DNA of 64,000 nt from positions 248,001 to 312,000 of the forward strand of contig NZ_JAATJA010000002.1 of NCBI RefSeq assembly GCF_011927665.1. The letters run 5' to 3'. Made by a program: the position numbers and the translations under genes. The first letter of the stretch is position 1. The number at the start of each line of letters is the position of its first letter. Positions 18,219-26,369 of the stretch are shown one piece after another. The stretch is from Desulfobaculum xiamenense. Its GTDB lineage: Bacteria; Desulfobacterota; Desulfovibrionia; Desulfovibrionales; Desulfovibrionaceae. Under the pieces are notes generated by a model. The model saw nothing but the letters and a program-made list of their open reading frames with translations. It was not told where the DNA came from and did not search any database.

Positions 18219-19631
18219 CTAGAAGTACAGGTCGCGCTCGCCGCTGTCGATACGCTTGATGCGTTCGCTGACGAGGTCGCGGCGCTTCTCGTCGGCCATT
18301 CCGGCGACCTCGTTTTCGAGCAGGATGCGACCGGCCTCGCGGGTCTCGGGGGAGGCGTAGTCGTTGAGGTACTCGTTGAAGGTCATGAGGGCGTTGGGAT
18401 GGCAGTAGGTCTGGATGAAGCCCTTCTTGGCCAGTTCCATGAAGTGCTCGCCAGTACGGCCGAGGCGGTAGCAGGCTGTGCACCACGAGGGCAGGTAGCC
18501 CTGCTGCACCACGTCGCGGATGACCTCGTCGAGGGAGCGGCTGTCGCCCACGCAGAACTGCTGGACGTCGGGGCGGTCGTATTCGGGGTCGGTGTACGCG
18601 CCGGGGTAGGTGCGTGAACCGGCGGAAATCTGCGACACGCCGACCTTGATTAGCTCGCTGCGGAACTCGGCGTTCTCGCGGGTGGTGAGGATGAGGCCGG
18701 TGTAGGGCACGGCCAGTCGCAGGATGGCGACCACCTTCTTGAAGTCGTGCAGGCTGATCGGGTAGGGCGGATTGTAGGACATCTCGGAGCCCAGCGCGGG
18801 TTCGAGGCGCGGGAAGGAGATGGTGTGCGGGCCCACGCCGAACATCTTTTCGAGCTCCTCGGCGTGCTGGAGCAGGCCGAGCATGTCGAAGCGGTAGTCG
18901 TACAGGCCGAAGAGCGCGCCCATGGCCACGTCGTCGATGCCCGCCTTCTGCGCGCGGTGCAGGGAGTTGAGGCGCCACAGGTAGTTGGTCTTGCGGCCGG
19001 AGAGGTGGACCTTCTCGTAGGTCTTGCGGTGGTAGGTCTCCTGGAAGCACTGGTAGGTGCCGATACCGGTGTCCTTGAGGGCTCGGTAGCCGTCCACGTC
19101 GAGCGGGGCACAGTTGACGTTGACGCGGCGGATCTCGCCGGACTTCTCGGAGACGGTGTCGTAGACCACCTGCATGGTGTGGGCGATCCACTTGGCGTCG
19201 AGGGTGGGGTGCTCGCCGTAGACGAGCAGCAGGCGCTTCTGGCCCAGATCCTCAAGCACGCGCACTTCGCTGGAGAGTTCCTCGTCGGTGAGGGTGCGGC
19301 GGTCGAGGTCGGAGTTGTCGGCCTTGAATCCGCAGTAGGCACAGCGGTTCATGCACTCGTTGGTGACGTAGAGGGGGGCGAAGAGCACGAGGCGGTTGCC
19401 GTAGATGCCCTTCTTCACCTCGCGGGCGGTGGAGAAGATTTCCTCGTCGAGTTCGAGGTCCTTGTTCTGGAGAAGCACTGCGGTGTCGAACTGGGTCAGG
19501 CCCTTGCGCTCGCGGGCCTTGGCCAGCGTCTCGCGCACGAGGGACGGGTCCGGGTTCTCGGTGCGTTCGATGGTGCTCCAGATTGCAGATTCGTCGATGA
19601 AGTCTCTTGCGTCGGTGGTGTCGATTTTCAT
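18219..19631 (-). CDS. hydG: [FeFe] hydrogenase maturation radical SAM enzyme HydG
   Basis: Splits tyrosine to give the CO and cyanide ligands of the H-cluster. The 470-residue protein has the radical SAM motif CMNRCAYCG near residue 95 and the HydG-specific C-terminal CxxC-N22-C motif (CTACYRLG...TYC, about residues 390-417), which binds the second, auxiliary FeS cluster. Length matches the family. It lies 15 bp after the TM1266-type regulator gene and is separated from the hydE operon by two copies of the intergenic repeat. Confidence 0.96.
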   Translation of the reverse strand: MKIDTTDARDFIDESAIWSTIERTENPDPSLVRETLAKARERKGLTQFDTAVLLQNKDLELDEEIFSTAREVKKGIYGNRLVLFAPLYVTNECMNRCAYCGFKADNSDLDRRTLTDEELSSEVRVLEDLGQKRLLLVYGEHPTLDAKWIAHTMQVVYDTVSEKSGEIRRVNVNCAPLDVDGYRALKDTGIGTYQCFQETYHRKTYEKVHLSGRKTNYLWRLNSLHRAQKAGIDDVAMGALFGLYDYRFDMLGLLQHAEELEKMFGVGPHTISFPRLEPALGSEMSYNPPYPISLHDFKKVVAILRLAVPYTGLILTTRENAEFRSELIKVGVSQISAGSRTYPGAYTDPEYDRPDVQQFCVGDSRSLDEVIRDVVQQGYLPSWCTACYRLGRTGEHFMELAKKGFIQTYCHPNALMTFNEYLNDYASPETREAGRILLENEVAGMADEKRRDLVSERIKRIDSGERDLYF

Positions 19632-19646
19632 GGCTCCGCCTCCCTT

Positions 19647-19889
19647 CTATACAAGCATGGATTTGACTTTGACATTGTCGAGCTGGCCGAGTCGTCCGGT
19701 CATTGCGCCGACCTGATCGGTCGACGCCTCGATGATGAGCGAAATGACGTTCACACCCCGTTCCTTGTAGGGAAGCCCCATGCGGCCGACGATGATGTCA
19801 GCGTACTCGGACAGGATGTCGTTGACTGCGGCCGCCGCAGCGCATCTGTTCTGGATGAAGATGCCGATGACGCCGATGCGTTTTTCCAT
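19647..19889 (-). CDS. TM1266-family iron-only hydrogenase system regulator
   Basis: An 80-residue ferredoxin-fold (ACT/NikR-C-like) protein, EKRIGVIGIFIQNRCAAAAAVNDILSEYADII-type, with the family's RMGLPYKERGVNVISLIIEA core. Such genes are found beside hydE/F/G and are annotated as putative regulators of the [FeFe] system; no DNA-binding domain is present and the mechanism is unknown. The start at 19889 has GGAG ten bases upstream; the ten-codon longer frame lacks one. It is the first gene of a transcript with hydG. Confidence 0.9.
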   Translation of the reverse strand: MEKRIGVIGIFIQNRCAAAAAVNDILSEYADIIVGRMGLPYKERGVNVISLIIEASTDQVGAMTGRLGQLDNVKVKSMLV

Positions 19890-20075
19890 AGCGTAGGTCT
19901 CCGTGGCCGTTTCGGGCAAGCCTTGCGCAGTGTCGGCGGGAGCTGTCCGCGCCGACGGCGCTGTTGCGGTTGCGATGTTTCGAACGGCTCTGCGAAGAGG
20001 GGAGGGAGGCGGGGGAGCCTTGGGCGATGGTGGTGCGGGCGTTCCCGCGTGTCGCCGATGACTCGCGCGTGGCCA

Positions 20076-20360
20076 CCCTCTGGTTCAGACGTGAGTCCTC
20101 CCCGCAGGTCGTATTGCGCATATCGGTAACACGATTTTTCGTTTCGTGTGTCTGTAGCCCCTACACATGTTTTGGCGGGGATGTCAACGGGTAATTTTAT
20201 GAAAGCCGTATGATATCAGCGTGTTACGTGAATGCGCAAAGGAGATGAGCCGTCCGGGCGCGAACCCGGCGGAGGATGGCGTGGGGGAGGGAGGGGCGCG
20301 AAGGGCGACGCCCTCTGGTTCAGACCGGTAGGTCCTTCCCGCAGGCTGCCCGTTGCGTAA
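20076..20360. repeat. Two direct copies of a roughly 45-bp element between hydB and the TM1266 gene
   Basis: CCCTCTGGTTCAGAC...GTCCT-CCCGCAGG...TTGCG occurs at 20076-20120 and again at 20311-20360; the first 15 bases are identical. Between them lie an ACACGA-N9-TCGTGT inverted repeat (about 20130-20150) and a minus-strand TTGACA (20182-20187), a candidate -35 for the TM1266-hydG transcript. The rest of the 474-bp gap (19890-20363) has no gene. Confidence 0.6.
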
Positions 20361-20363
20361 GCG

Positions 20364-20705
20364 CTAGAACTTGAGTTCCACGCCCTTGTCCTTCAGAGCC
20401 TGCACCTTGGCGGCGCGGTCGAAGTAGTGGGTGTGGAGCAGGTGATGCGACTTGTGACCGCAGGGACCCTCGCTCAGGAAACCGTCCTTGGCGTAGAGCG
20501 ACATGACGGTGGGGTTCTCCTGGGACTTGCGCATCTTATAGATGTTGGCGTCCGCATTGTAGACGGAGGCCTGGCGCAGGCCGATGAATTCCATGGCTGC
20601 GGCTGCGGCCTCGCGGGTCAGGTTCACGCCGAGGACGGCGTAACCGCACGCGATGCCAGCGGCCTTGATGAAACCACGACGGGTCAGCTTGGCGACGTTT
20701 TGCAT
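20364..20705 (-). CDS. hydB: Periplasmic [FeFe] hydrogenase small subunit
   Basis: The 113-residue small subunit of the Desulfovibrio-type dimeric periplasmic hydrogenase. It has a Tat signal (TRRGFIKAAGIACGYAVLG, residues 8-26) ending near AAAAAA, which exports the folded large-small complex. The mature part (SVYNADANIYKMRKSQENPTVMSLY-like, ending LKDKGVELKF) matches the family. The start MQNVAKL at 20705 has a GGAGG-type site. It is 10 bp after hydA in the same transcript. Confidence 0.95.
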   Translation of the reverse strand: MQNVAKLTRRGFIKAAGIACGYAVLGVNLTREAAAAAMEFIGLRQASVYNADANIYKMRKSQENPTVMSLYAKDGFLSEGPCGHKSHHLLHTHYFDRAAKVQALKDKGVELKF

Positions 20706-20715
20706 GGTTTCCTCC

Positions 20716-22035
20716 TTAGGCGAGCTTGCGCGCATGGAAGCGCTTGTTGACCTTGGCGATCATGCTCCGGAACAGGGAAGCCTGGACGTCGGGGTCCAGA
20801 GGCTGTCCGCCGCCGTTCACACAGCCGCCGGGGCAGGTCATGATCTCGATGAAGTGGTAGGGGGACTTGCCCGCACGCACTTCGTCGCACAGCTTGGCAG
20901 CATTTTCGAGGCCGGAAGCCACAGCCACCTTCACGGTGCCAAAGCCGGGGACGTCGATGTCCGCGGTATTGATACCTTCGTGGGTGCGCACGACCTTGAT
21001 GTCGGGGTTGGCGAGCTTCTGGCCGGAGAGCACCTCGTAGGCCAGACGCAGAGCCGCTTCCATGACGCCGCCGCTGGCGCAGAAGATGGTCGCCGCGCCG
21101 GTGGACATGCCGAGGGCCGGGTCAGGCTCGATCTCGGGCAGGGTCGCCCAGTCGATGCCGGCCTTCTTGATCATGTATGCCAGTTCGCGGGTATTGATGG
21201 TGGCGTCGATGTCGCGGAAGCCGCTGGAGTTCAGCTCGGGGCGCAGACCTTCGTACTTCTTGGCCACGCAGGGCATGATGGAGACGGTGTAGACCTTCTT
21301 GGGGTCAACGCCGGTCTGCTCCGCACCGTAGGTCTTGGCCATGGGGCCGATCATGCCGATGGGCGACCGGCAGGTGGACAGGTGCGGGAGAAGGTCGGGG
21401 TAGAACGTCTCGCAGAACTTGATCCAGCCGGGGCAGCACGAGGTGAACTGCGGAAGCGGCATGTCGCCGGTCTTCACGCGGTTGATCAGCTCGGTACCTT
21501 CTTCGAGGATGGTGACGTCGGCGGTCCACTCGGTGTCCCACACGAAATCGACGCCCATCTTCTTGAGGGCTGCGTGCATCTTGCCGCTGACGAACTTGCC
21601 GGTGGGCTCGCCGAAGCATTCGCCAAGGGCGTAGCGCACGGCGGGGGCGGGCATGGTCACGACGACGGTGTTGGGATCTTTGAGCTTCTCGAAGATCTCA
21701 TCGACGAAGGACACGTTCTCGTAGATGGCACCGAAGGGGCAGTTGGCCAGACACTGGCCGCAGTTCATGCAGGCAGCGGGATCGACGACCATGTGGACGC
21801 CGTCTGCGTTTTCCTGAATGGCTCCGGTGGGGCAGTAGCTTTCGCATTCGCCGCAGTTTTCACACTTTTCGGGGTCCACCTGCACGAAGAACAGCTCGTC
21901 CGGCTCGACGCCGTGAGGGGCGTTCATCATGTAGCGGATGGACTCCATCTCCTGCATCTTGCCCGCGCCTACGGGGGCGATGCCGGAGAGGTCGACCGGC
22001 TCGACAGGCGGCTTTTGTGCCTTACAACCTGACAT
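20716..22035 (-). CDS. hydA: Periplasmic [FeFe] hydrogenase large subunit
   Basis: Catalyses H2 oxidation or formation; in this family it works in the periplasm with HydB and feeds electrons to cytochrome c3. The 439-residue protein has a two-[4Fe-4S] ferredoxin domain (CENCGECESYCP and CMNCGQCLANCP, residues 65-115), then the H-cluster signatures TSCCPGW, MPCVAKKYE and TCPGGCVNGGGQP. It has no signal of its own, as expected for export with HydB. The start MSGCKAQK at 22035 has GGAGG; the 12-codon longer frame does not. Confidence 0.97.
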   Translation of the reverse strand: MSGCKAQKPPVEPVDLSGIAPVGAGKMQEMESIRYMMNAPHGVEPDELFFVQVDPEKCENCGECESYCPTGAIQENADGVHMVVDPAACMNCGQCLANCPFGAIYENVSFVDEIFEKLKDPNTVVVTMPAPAVRYALGECFGEPTGKFVSGKMHAALKKMGVDFVWDTEWTADVTILEEGTELINRVKTGDMPLPQFTSCCPGWIKFCETFYPDLLPHLSTCRSPIGMIGPMAKTYGAEQTGVDPKKVYTVSIMPCVAKKYEGLRPELNSSGFRDIDATINTRELAYMIKKAGIDWATLPEIEPDPALGMSTGAATIFCASGGVMEAALRLAYEVLSGQKLANPDIKVVRTHEGINTADIDVPGFGTVKVAVASGLENAAKLCDEVRAGKSPYHFIEIMTCPGGCVNGGGQPLDPDVQASLFRSMIAKVNKRFHARKLA

Positions 22036-22119
22036 GGCGATCCTCCTTCCGTTGTTTGTGCGGGCTTGCACCCGCGTTGTTCAACACCTCCAATGAAACC
22101 TGCGTGATGGATACAATTT

Positions 22120-22148
22120 TTTATTCGATCTTACAATAGGAATATCAA
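22120..22148 (-). promoter_or_regulatory. Candidate promoter for hydAB
   Basis: Minus-strand TTGATA (22143-22148), 17-bp spacer, AATAAA (22120-22125), about 85 bp before hydA in a locally AT-rich stretch. Confidence 0.5.
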
Positions 22149-22759
22149 AACGAAATTGTTGTCACGAACGGTATGTAGGGCGTTGTACGCGGAAGGAACG
22201 GTGAAATGCGGAAATTTGGATGGGACGGCTGTCCCCTACACGAATGGTGGGGGAAAATGCAATATGCAATACTAATTACTGCGCATGCATATGCACCCGA
22301 GCGCACGTGCGGACCCCCGCCGGCCTCCGGGCGTATCGCCCGGAGGCCGCAGAGGGTCGCCGGATGGAAATTGTGCCCGAGGGCAGGGGAATTTCCGAAC
22401 CCCGTGGGAGATAGGCATCAGTTGCCCCGTGTGGGACGGGACTGGCGGATGGATGGGTTCAGTACGGAGGTGTCGATGTGCACGGAACCCGAAAGCAAAA
22501 CGTATCCTGCCGCATGCCATGGGCCGAGTCAACACAATATACCGAATGTCGTGCATCTGACGTGTCACGTAAACGACAAAAATGCTACCGTGGTTCGGGC
22601 GTCATCTGTGCGTCGTCGTGCAGGGGTGGCGTGCGCCGCATGTGGCGCGGTTCCGGCAGAGCGTGGCTGTGGCGGGCTCGCTGGTCAGCCGTGACGCTTT
22701 GGGGCATACTTTCGAAAACGCACGTTCCGCATGATGCGGGTGCTATACGGGAGATTCGC
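22149..22759. other. Non-coding region between hydA and the TVP38 gene, with a strong hairpin
   Basis: A perfect 13-bp stem CGGCCTCCGGGCG/CGCCCGGAGGCCG around TAT lies at 22321-22349, with GGACCC/GGGTC arms outside it. No T run follows on either strand. I compared the region by eye with cobalamin, FMN, TPP, Moco, c-di-GMP, 4.5S, RNase P and 6S patterns and found no match. No gene is credible here. Confidence 0.5.
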
Positions 22760-23446
22760 GTGAACGCACGGAAAGTCGCATTGCTCATCATTATCGCCGC
22801 GCTGGTTGCGGCGTACTTCGCGCTGGACCTCGGGCGCTTTCTGACCCTCGAATCCGTCAAGGCGCAGCAGGCGGCCTTCGCCGCGCTCTACGCCGAGCAT
22901 ACGGTGGGCGTCGTGGCCGCATATTTCATTGTTTACGTTGTACTGGTGGCGCTGTCCGTACCCGGGGCCACGGTCATGTCGCTCCTTGGCGGCGGGCTGT
23001 TCGGCTTCTGGATGGGGCTGGTCATTATTTCCTTCGCCAGCACCATCGGGGCGACGCTGGCCACGGCCGTGGCCCGGTTCATCCTGCGCGACTGGGTGCA
23101 GGGGCGCTTCGGGGATCGGCTTGCCGCAGTGAACCGGGGTGTGGAGCGCGAAGGCGCGTTCTACCTTTTCACCATGCGGCTCATTCCCGCCTTTCCCTTT
23201 TTCGCCATCAACCTCGCCATGGGGCTGACGCGCATGCCGCTGTCCACCTACTACTGGGTATCGCAGGTCGGGATGCTTCCCGGGACCATGGTCTACGTCA
23301 ACGCCGGGCGCGAGCTGGCGGGCATCGAATCCCTTTCGGGCATCCTGTCGCCCTCGCTTGTCGCGTCCTTCGCCGCGCTCGGGCTGTTCCCGCTCGTGGC
23401 GCGTCGCGTCATCGTATTCGTCCGGGCGCGGCGCGGCTTGTCCTGA
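22760..23446 (+). CDS. TVP38/TMEM64-family (DedA-like) membrane protein
   Basis: A 228-residue membrane protein with five to six helices. It has the VTT-domain patterns VALSVPGATVMSLLGGGLFGFWMG (residues 57-80) and RLIPAFPFFAINLAMGLTRMPLSTYYWVSQVGMLPGTMVYVNAG-like sequence near 140-180. The start is a GTG at 22760 with GGGAGA seven bases before; the longer upstream frame has no membrane-protein composition. Bacterial members are thought to be lipid scramblases or transporters. It lies 23 bp before a flavin disulfide reductase gene, a pairing seen in many bacteria whose purpose is not established. Confidence 0.85.
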   Translation: MNARKVALLIIIAALVAAYFALDLGRFLTLESVKAQQAAFAALYAEHTVGVVAAYFIVYVVLVALSVPGATVMSLLGGGLFGFWMGLVIISFASTIGATLATAVARFILRDWVQGRFGDRLAAVNRGVEREGAFYLFTMRLIPAFPFFAINLAMGLTRMPLSTYYWVSQVGMLPGTMVYVNAGRELAGIESLSGILSPSLVASFAALGLFPLVARRVIVFVRARRGLS

Positions 23447-23469
23447 CATCTCCAACGCTGGAGGGGGGC

Positions 23470-24936
23470 ATGGCTTCGTACGATTTCGACATGGGCATCA
23501 TCGGCGGCGGAGCGGCCGGGCTTACCGTGGCGGCGGGCAGTGGCCAGCTTGGCGCACGGACCCTGCTTGTCGAGCGCGAGCCGTCCCTTGGCGGCGACTG
23601 TCTGCATTACGGCTGCGTGCCGAGCAAGGCGCTCATTGCCTCGGCCTCGCTCTATCATCGCATGGGTCACCCCGAGCGTCTCGGCCTTCCTCCCGTGGAT
23701 CTGCCGCCCGTGGACTTTGTCCGAATCGCCGCTCGCATCCGCGAGGTGCAGGCCGTCATCCAGCGGCACGACTCCGTGGAGCGTTTCTGCGGCCTCGGCG
23801 TGCGCGTCGAGTTCGGCGAGGCCCATTTCATTGATGATCATGTCGTGGATGTCGGCGGGCGGCGATTCTCCGCTCGGTCATGGCTGGTGGCCACCGGCTC
23901 GTCGGCAGCGCCGCCGCCGTTTCCCGGCGCGGACGTGGTTCCCTTCCTCACCAACCGCGAGATTTTTTTCCTCGATGCGCTCCCCGCGAGCATGATCGTT
24001 CTCGGTGGCGGACCCATCGCCTGCGAGCTGGCGCAGGCCTTCTGTCGCCTCGGCTCCAACGTGCGCATCGTGCAGCGCAGTCCGCAGCTCCTCTCGCGCG
24101 AGGATGCCGACATGGCCGACATCGTGCGCAGTACGCTTATTTCGGAGGGCGTTGAGTGCCACCTTGGCGTCACCGTGCGCGAGGTGCGCCGCGTTGGCGC
24201 TGGCGTCGAGGTCACCATTGTCGATGCGCAGGGACGCGAACAGCCCCTTGCCGCCGATGCGCTCTTTGTCGCCCTTGGGCGTTCGGCCAATGTTGAAGGC
24301 CTCGGCCTCGACCACGCTGGTGTCACGCACGACCGCCGAGGCGTGCCCGTCGATTCGCGCATGCGCACCAGTCAGCCGCACATCTACGCCGCTGGCGACG
24401 TGACCGGGCATCACCAGTTCACCCACGCCGCCGGATACGAGGGCGGCATCGTGGTTTCCAACGCCATCTTTCGCATTCCCCGCCGCGCCGACTACGCACA
24501 CCTGCCGTGGTGCACCTACACCCGCCCCGAATTCGCGAGCATCGGCCTGAACGAGAAACGTGCCGCGGCGCAGGGGCTGGACGTGGAGGTCATCATCGAG
24601 GATTTCGCCACCAATGACCGTGCCATCGCCGAGGACGAGGCCCTTGGGCGCATCAAGCTGCTTCTGCACCGTGGGCGTCCGGTGGGCGTGCAGATCGTTG
24701 GGCCGTCGGCAGGTGATCTCATCGCCGAGTGGGTCGCCATCCAGAACGGCGGCGTGCGCCTGTCCACCCTCGCCGGGGCCGTGCACCCGTATCCGACTTT
24801 CGCCGAGATCAACAAGCGCGTCGCTGGGAGCTACCTCGGCCCGCGCATCTTCTCCGACAAGGTCCGCCGTACGCTCAAGCTCTTCTTTAACTACAAGGGC
24901 AACGCCTGCACCCTCGGCAAGGCCGTGGACGAGTAG
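23470..24936 (+). CDS. FAD-dependent pyridine nucleotide-disulfide oxidoreductase (MerA/Lpd-like)
   Basis: A 488-residue class I flavoprotein disulfide reductase. It has the FAD motif GIIGGGAAGLTVAAG near residue 10, the redox-active disulfide GGDCLHYGCVPSK (residues 43-55), an NAD(P) motif VLGGGPIACELAQAF near 180, the second FAD motif IYAAGDVTGHHQFTH near 310, and a dimerisation domain with the catalytic GAVHPYPTFAEI. It lacks the metal-binding N-terminal domain and C-terminal Cys pair of true mercuric reductase. No lipoyl-dehydrogenase partner genes are nearby. Paired with TVP38; the electron acceptor is unknown. Confidence 0.88.
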   Translation: MASYDFDMGIIGGGAAGLTVAAGSGQLGARTLLVEREPSLGGDCLHYGCVPSKALIASASLYHRMGHPERLGLPPVDLPPVDFVRIAARIREVQAVIQRHDSVERFCGLGVRVEFGEAHFIDDHVVDVGGRRFSARSWLVATGSSAAPPPFPGADVVPFLTNREIFFLDALPASMIVLGGGPIACELAQAFCRLGSNVRIVQRSPQLLSREDADMADIVRSTLISEGVECHLGVTVREVRRVGAGVEVTIVDAQGREQPLAADALFVALGRSANVEGLGLDHAGVTHDRRGVPVDSRMRTSQPHIYAAGDVTGHHQFTHAAGYEGGIVVSNAIFRIPRRADYAHLPWCTYTRPEFASIGLNEKRAAAQGLDVEVIIEDFATNDRAIAEDEALGRIKLLLHRGRPVGVQIVGPSAGDLIAEWVAIQNGGVRLSTLAGAVHPYPTFAEINKRVAGSYLGPRIFSDKVRRTLKLFFNYKGNACTLGKAVDE

Positions 24937-24956
24937 AGCCGTCGCAGTGGTGGACC

Positions 24957-25185
24957 GTATCGTTCATTGACGGGTGCAAGACGTAGGCTCCGCCGGCCAA
25001 GGGGCCGCTGGCCCCTTGGAACCCCGATATGCGATGGCCGTGGGTGCCCTCGGCGCACCGTGCGGCTTTTTGCGACGAAGCCCTAGTGAGGATTGTCAAG
25101 GAAATCATTTCCTTGACTGGGGTCCGGGGCAAAGCCCCGGCCGCCGGAGGCCCTGCCCCGCGCAGCGGCGGGGCGTGAACGATAC
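24957..25185 (+). repeat. Multi-hairpin intergenic repeat, copy C, with terminal inverted repeats
   Basis: The most complete copy. It starts GTATCGTTCA (24957-24966) and ends with the exact inverse TGAACGATAC (25176-25185). Inside are CCAAGGGGCC/GGCCCCTTGG, GTCAAGGAAATcATTTCCTTGAC, CCGGGGCaaaGCCCCGG and GGCCGCCGGAGGCC. It lies between the convergent flavin reductase and cydB genes. Confidence 0.88.
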
Positions 25186-25210
25186 GACAGGCCATGCGCC
25201 CACGAACGGA

Positions 25211-25244
25211 AAACGGCCCGACCAGTGCTGGTCGGGCCGTTTTT
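25211..25244. terminator. Bidirectional terminator between the flavin reductase gene and cydB
   Basis: A perfect 13-bp stem ACGGCCCGACCAG/CTGGTCGGGCCGT with a two-base loop, AAA on one flank and TTTTT on the other. Confidence 0.93.
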
Positions 25245-25288
25245 GCGTGTTTGAGTTTTCCACACCCATGATTCGATGGGACATGCGC

Positions 25289-26314
25289 CTAGTAGGCTTC
25301 CTCGTAGTCGAGGTCGTCCTTGGTGATCTTGTGGGAGAAGGTCTTGAACACCCACAGTTGGTAGAGGATGACCACCGGGACCATGACGAGGGCCACGGTG
25401 AGCATGATCTTGAGCGTGAGCGGGGAGGACGCGGAGTTCTGGATGGTCATGCTCCATGCGTCGTTGAGGCTGGAGGGCAGCAGCCGGGGGTACATGCCCA
25501 CCACGCCGAAGAGCGTGGTGCCTGCGATGCCGGTGGCCGAGGCTGCGAAGGCCCGCCACAGGTGCCCATGGCCGAGGGCGGGGCGGATGGCGATCATGCC
25601 GGCAACAGCGCCGATCAGGATGACCAGCAACAGCGGGTTCTGGATGTAGTTGGCGAGGAGCTTCGTCTCCACTGCGGTGTAGACCACGAAGGTGACGGCC
25701 CAGAGCATGAGCACGGGCCAGGCCTTGGTGGCGAGGGAGACCGCGCGGTCATGCAGTTCGCCGTGGGACTTGATGCCGAGCCAGATGGCCCCGTGCAGCA
25801 CGAACATGATGACGAAGAGCACTCCGCCCGCCAGTCCGTAGGGATTGAGGAGCTGGAGCAGGCCTTCCTGATTCACGCCATTCGCGTCGATGGGGATGCC
25901 GCGAAAGATGTTGGCGAAGGCCACACCGAGCAGCAGGGCCGGGGCGAAGCTGCCAACGACGTGGCAGACGTCCCAGATGGAGCGCCACGCCGCGCTGTCC
26001 ACCTTGGAGCGGAACTCGAAGGAGACGCCGCGCAGGATGAGCGCGAACAGCAGGAGGAACAGCGCCGAGTACATGGCGGAGAACAGCGTGGCGTAGGCGG
26101 CGGGGAATGCCGCGAAGGTCACGCCGCCCGCGGTGACGAGCCACACCTCGTTGCCGTCCCAGAACGGACCTGCCGCGTTGTAGATGGTGCGGCGGTCGGT
26201 CTCGTTGCGGCTGATGAAGGGCATGATGGTGCCCATGCCGAGATCGAAGCCGTCGAGGATGAAATAGACGGCCCACAGGATGCCCCAGAGCAGAAACCAT
26301 GTCGTCTCTAACAT
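25289..26314 (-). CDS. cydB: Cytochrome bd quinol oxidase subunit II
   Basis: The 341-residue membrane partner of CydA, with about nine helices. N-terminal pattern TTWFLLWGILWAVYFILDGFDLGMG is the family signature (residues 4-28), followed by WDGNEVWLVTAGGVTFAAFP near residue 60. GAGG precedes the ATG. It stabilises the heme region of the oxidase. It follows cydA after 55 bp, with a tiny reading frame between them, and ends at a strong terminator. In Desulfovibrio the complex reduces O2 for defence and possibly energy gain. Confidence 0.96.
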   Translation of the reverse strand: MLETTWFLLWGILWAVYFILDGFDLGMGTIMPFISRNETDRRTIYNAAGPFWDGNEVWLVTAGGVTFAAFPAAYATLFSAMYSALFLLLFALILRGVSFEFRSKVDSAAWRSIWDVCHVVGSFAPALLLGVAFANIFRGIPIDANGVNQEGLLQLLNPYGLAGGVLFVIMFVLHGAIWLGIKSHGELHDRAVSLATKAWPVLMLWAVTFVVYTAVETKLLANYIQNPLLLVILIGAVAGMIAIRPALGHGHLWRAFAASATGIAGTTLFGVVGMYPRLLPSSLNDAWSMTIQNSASSPLTLKIMLTVALVMVPVVILYQLWVFKTFSHKITKDDLDYEEAY

Positions 26315-26358
26315 GCCGGTACCTCGTCGGGTATGAAGTTCTTGGAGACCCGTTTCAT
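26308..26358 (-). CDS. 16-codon reading frame between cydA and cydB (possible coupling peptide)
   Basis: Starts 11 bp after the cydA stop and encodes MKRVSKNFIPDEVPAC; its TAG overlaps the cydB start region (ATGTTAG). The ribosome site is weak. It has no transmembrane helix, so it does not resemble the CydX subunit. It could serve translational coupling of cydB or be chance. Confidence 0.3.
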   Translation of the reverse strand: MKRVSKNFIPDEVPAC

Positions 26359-26369
26359 GCCGCTACGAC

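Noticed and set aside
22200-22480. Possible riboswitch or small RNA upstream of the TVP38 gene
   Set aside because: Compared by eye with cobalamin, FMN, TPP, Moco, c-di-GMP, 6S, 4.5S and RNase P patterns without a match. Only the hairpin is reported.
23470-24936. Mercuric reductase
   Set aside because: The disulfide motif fits the wider family, but the N-terminal metal-binding domain, the C-terminal Cys pair and other mer genes are missing.
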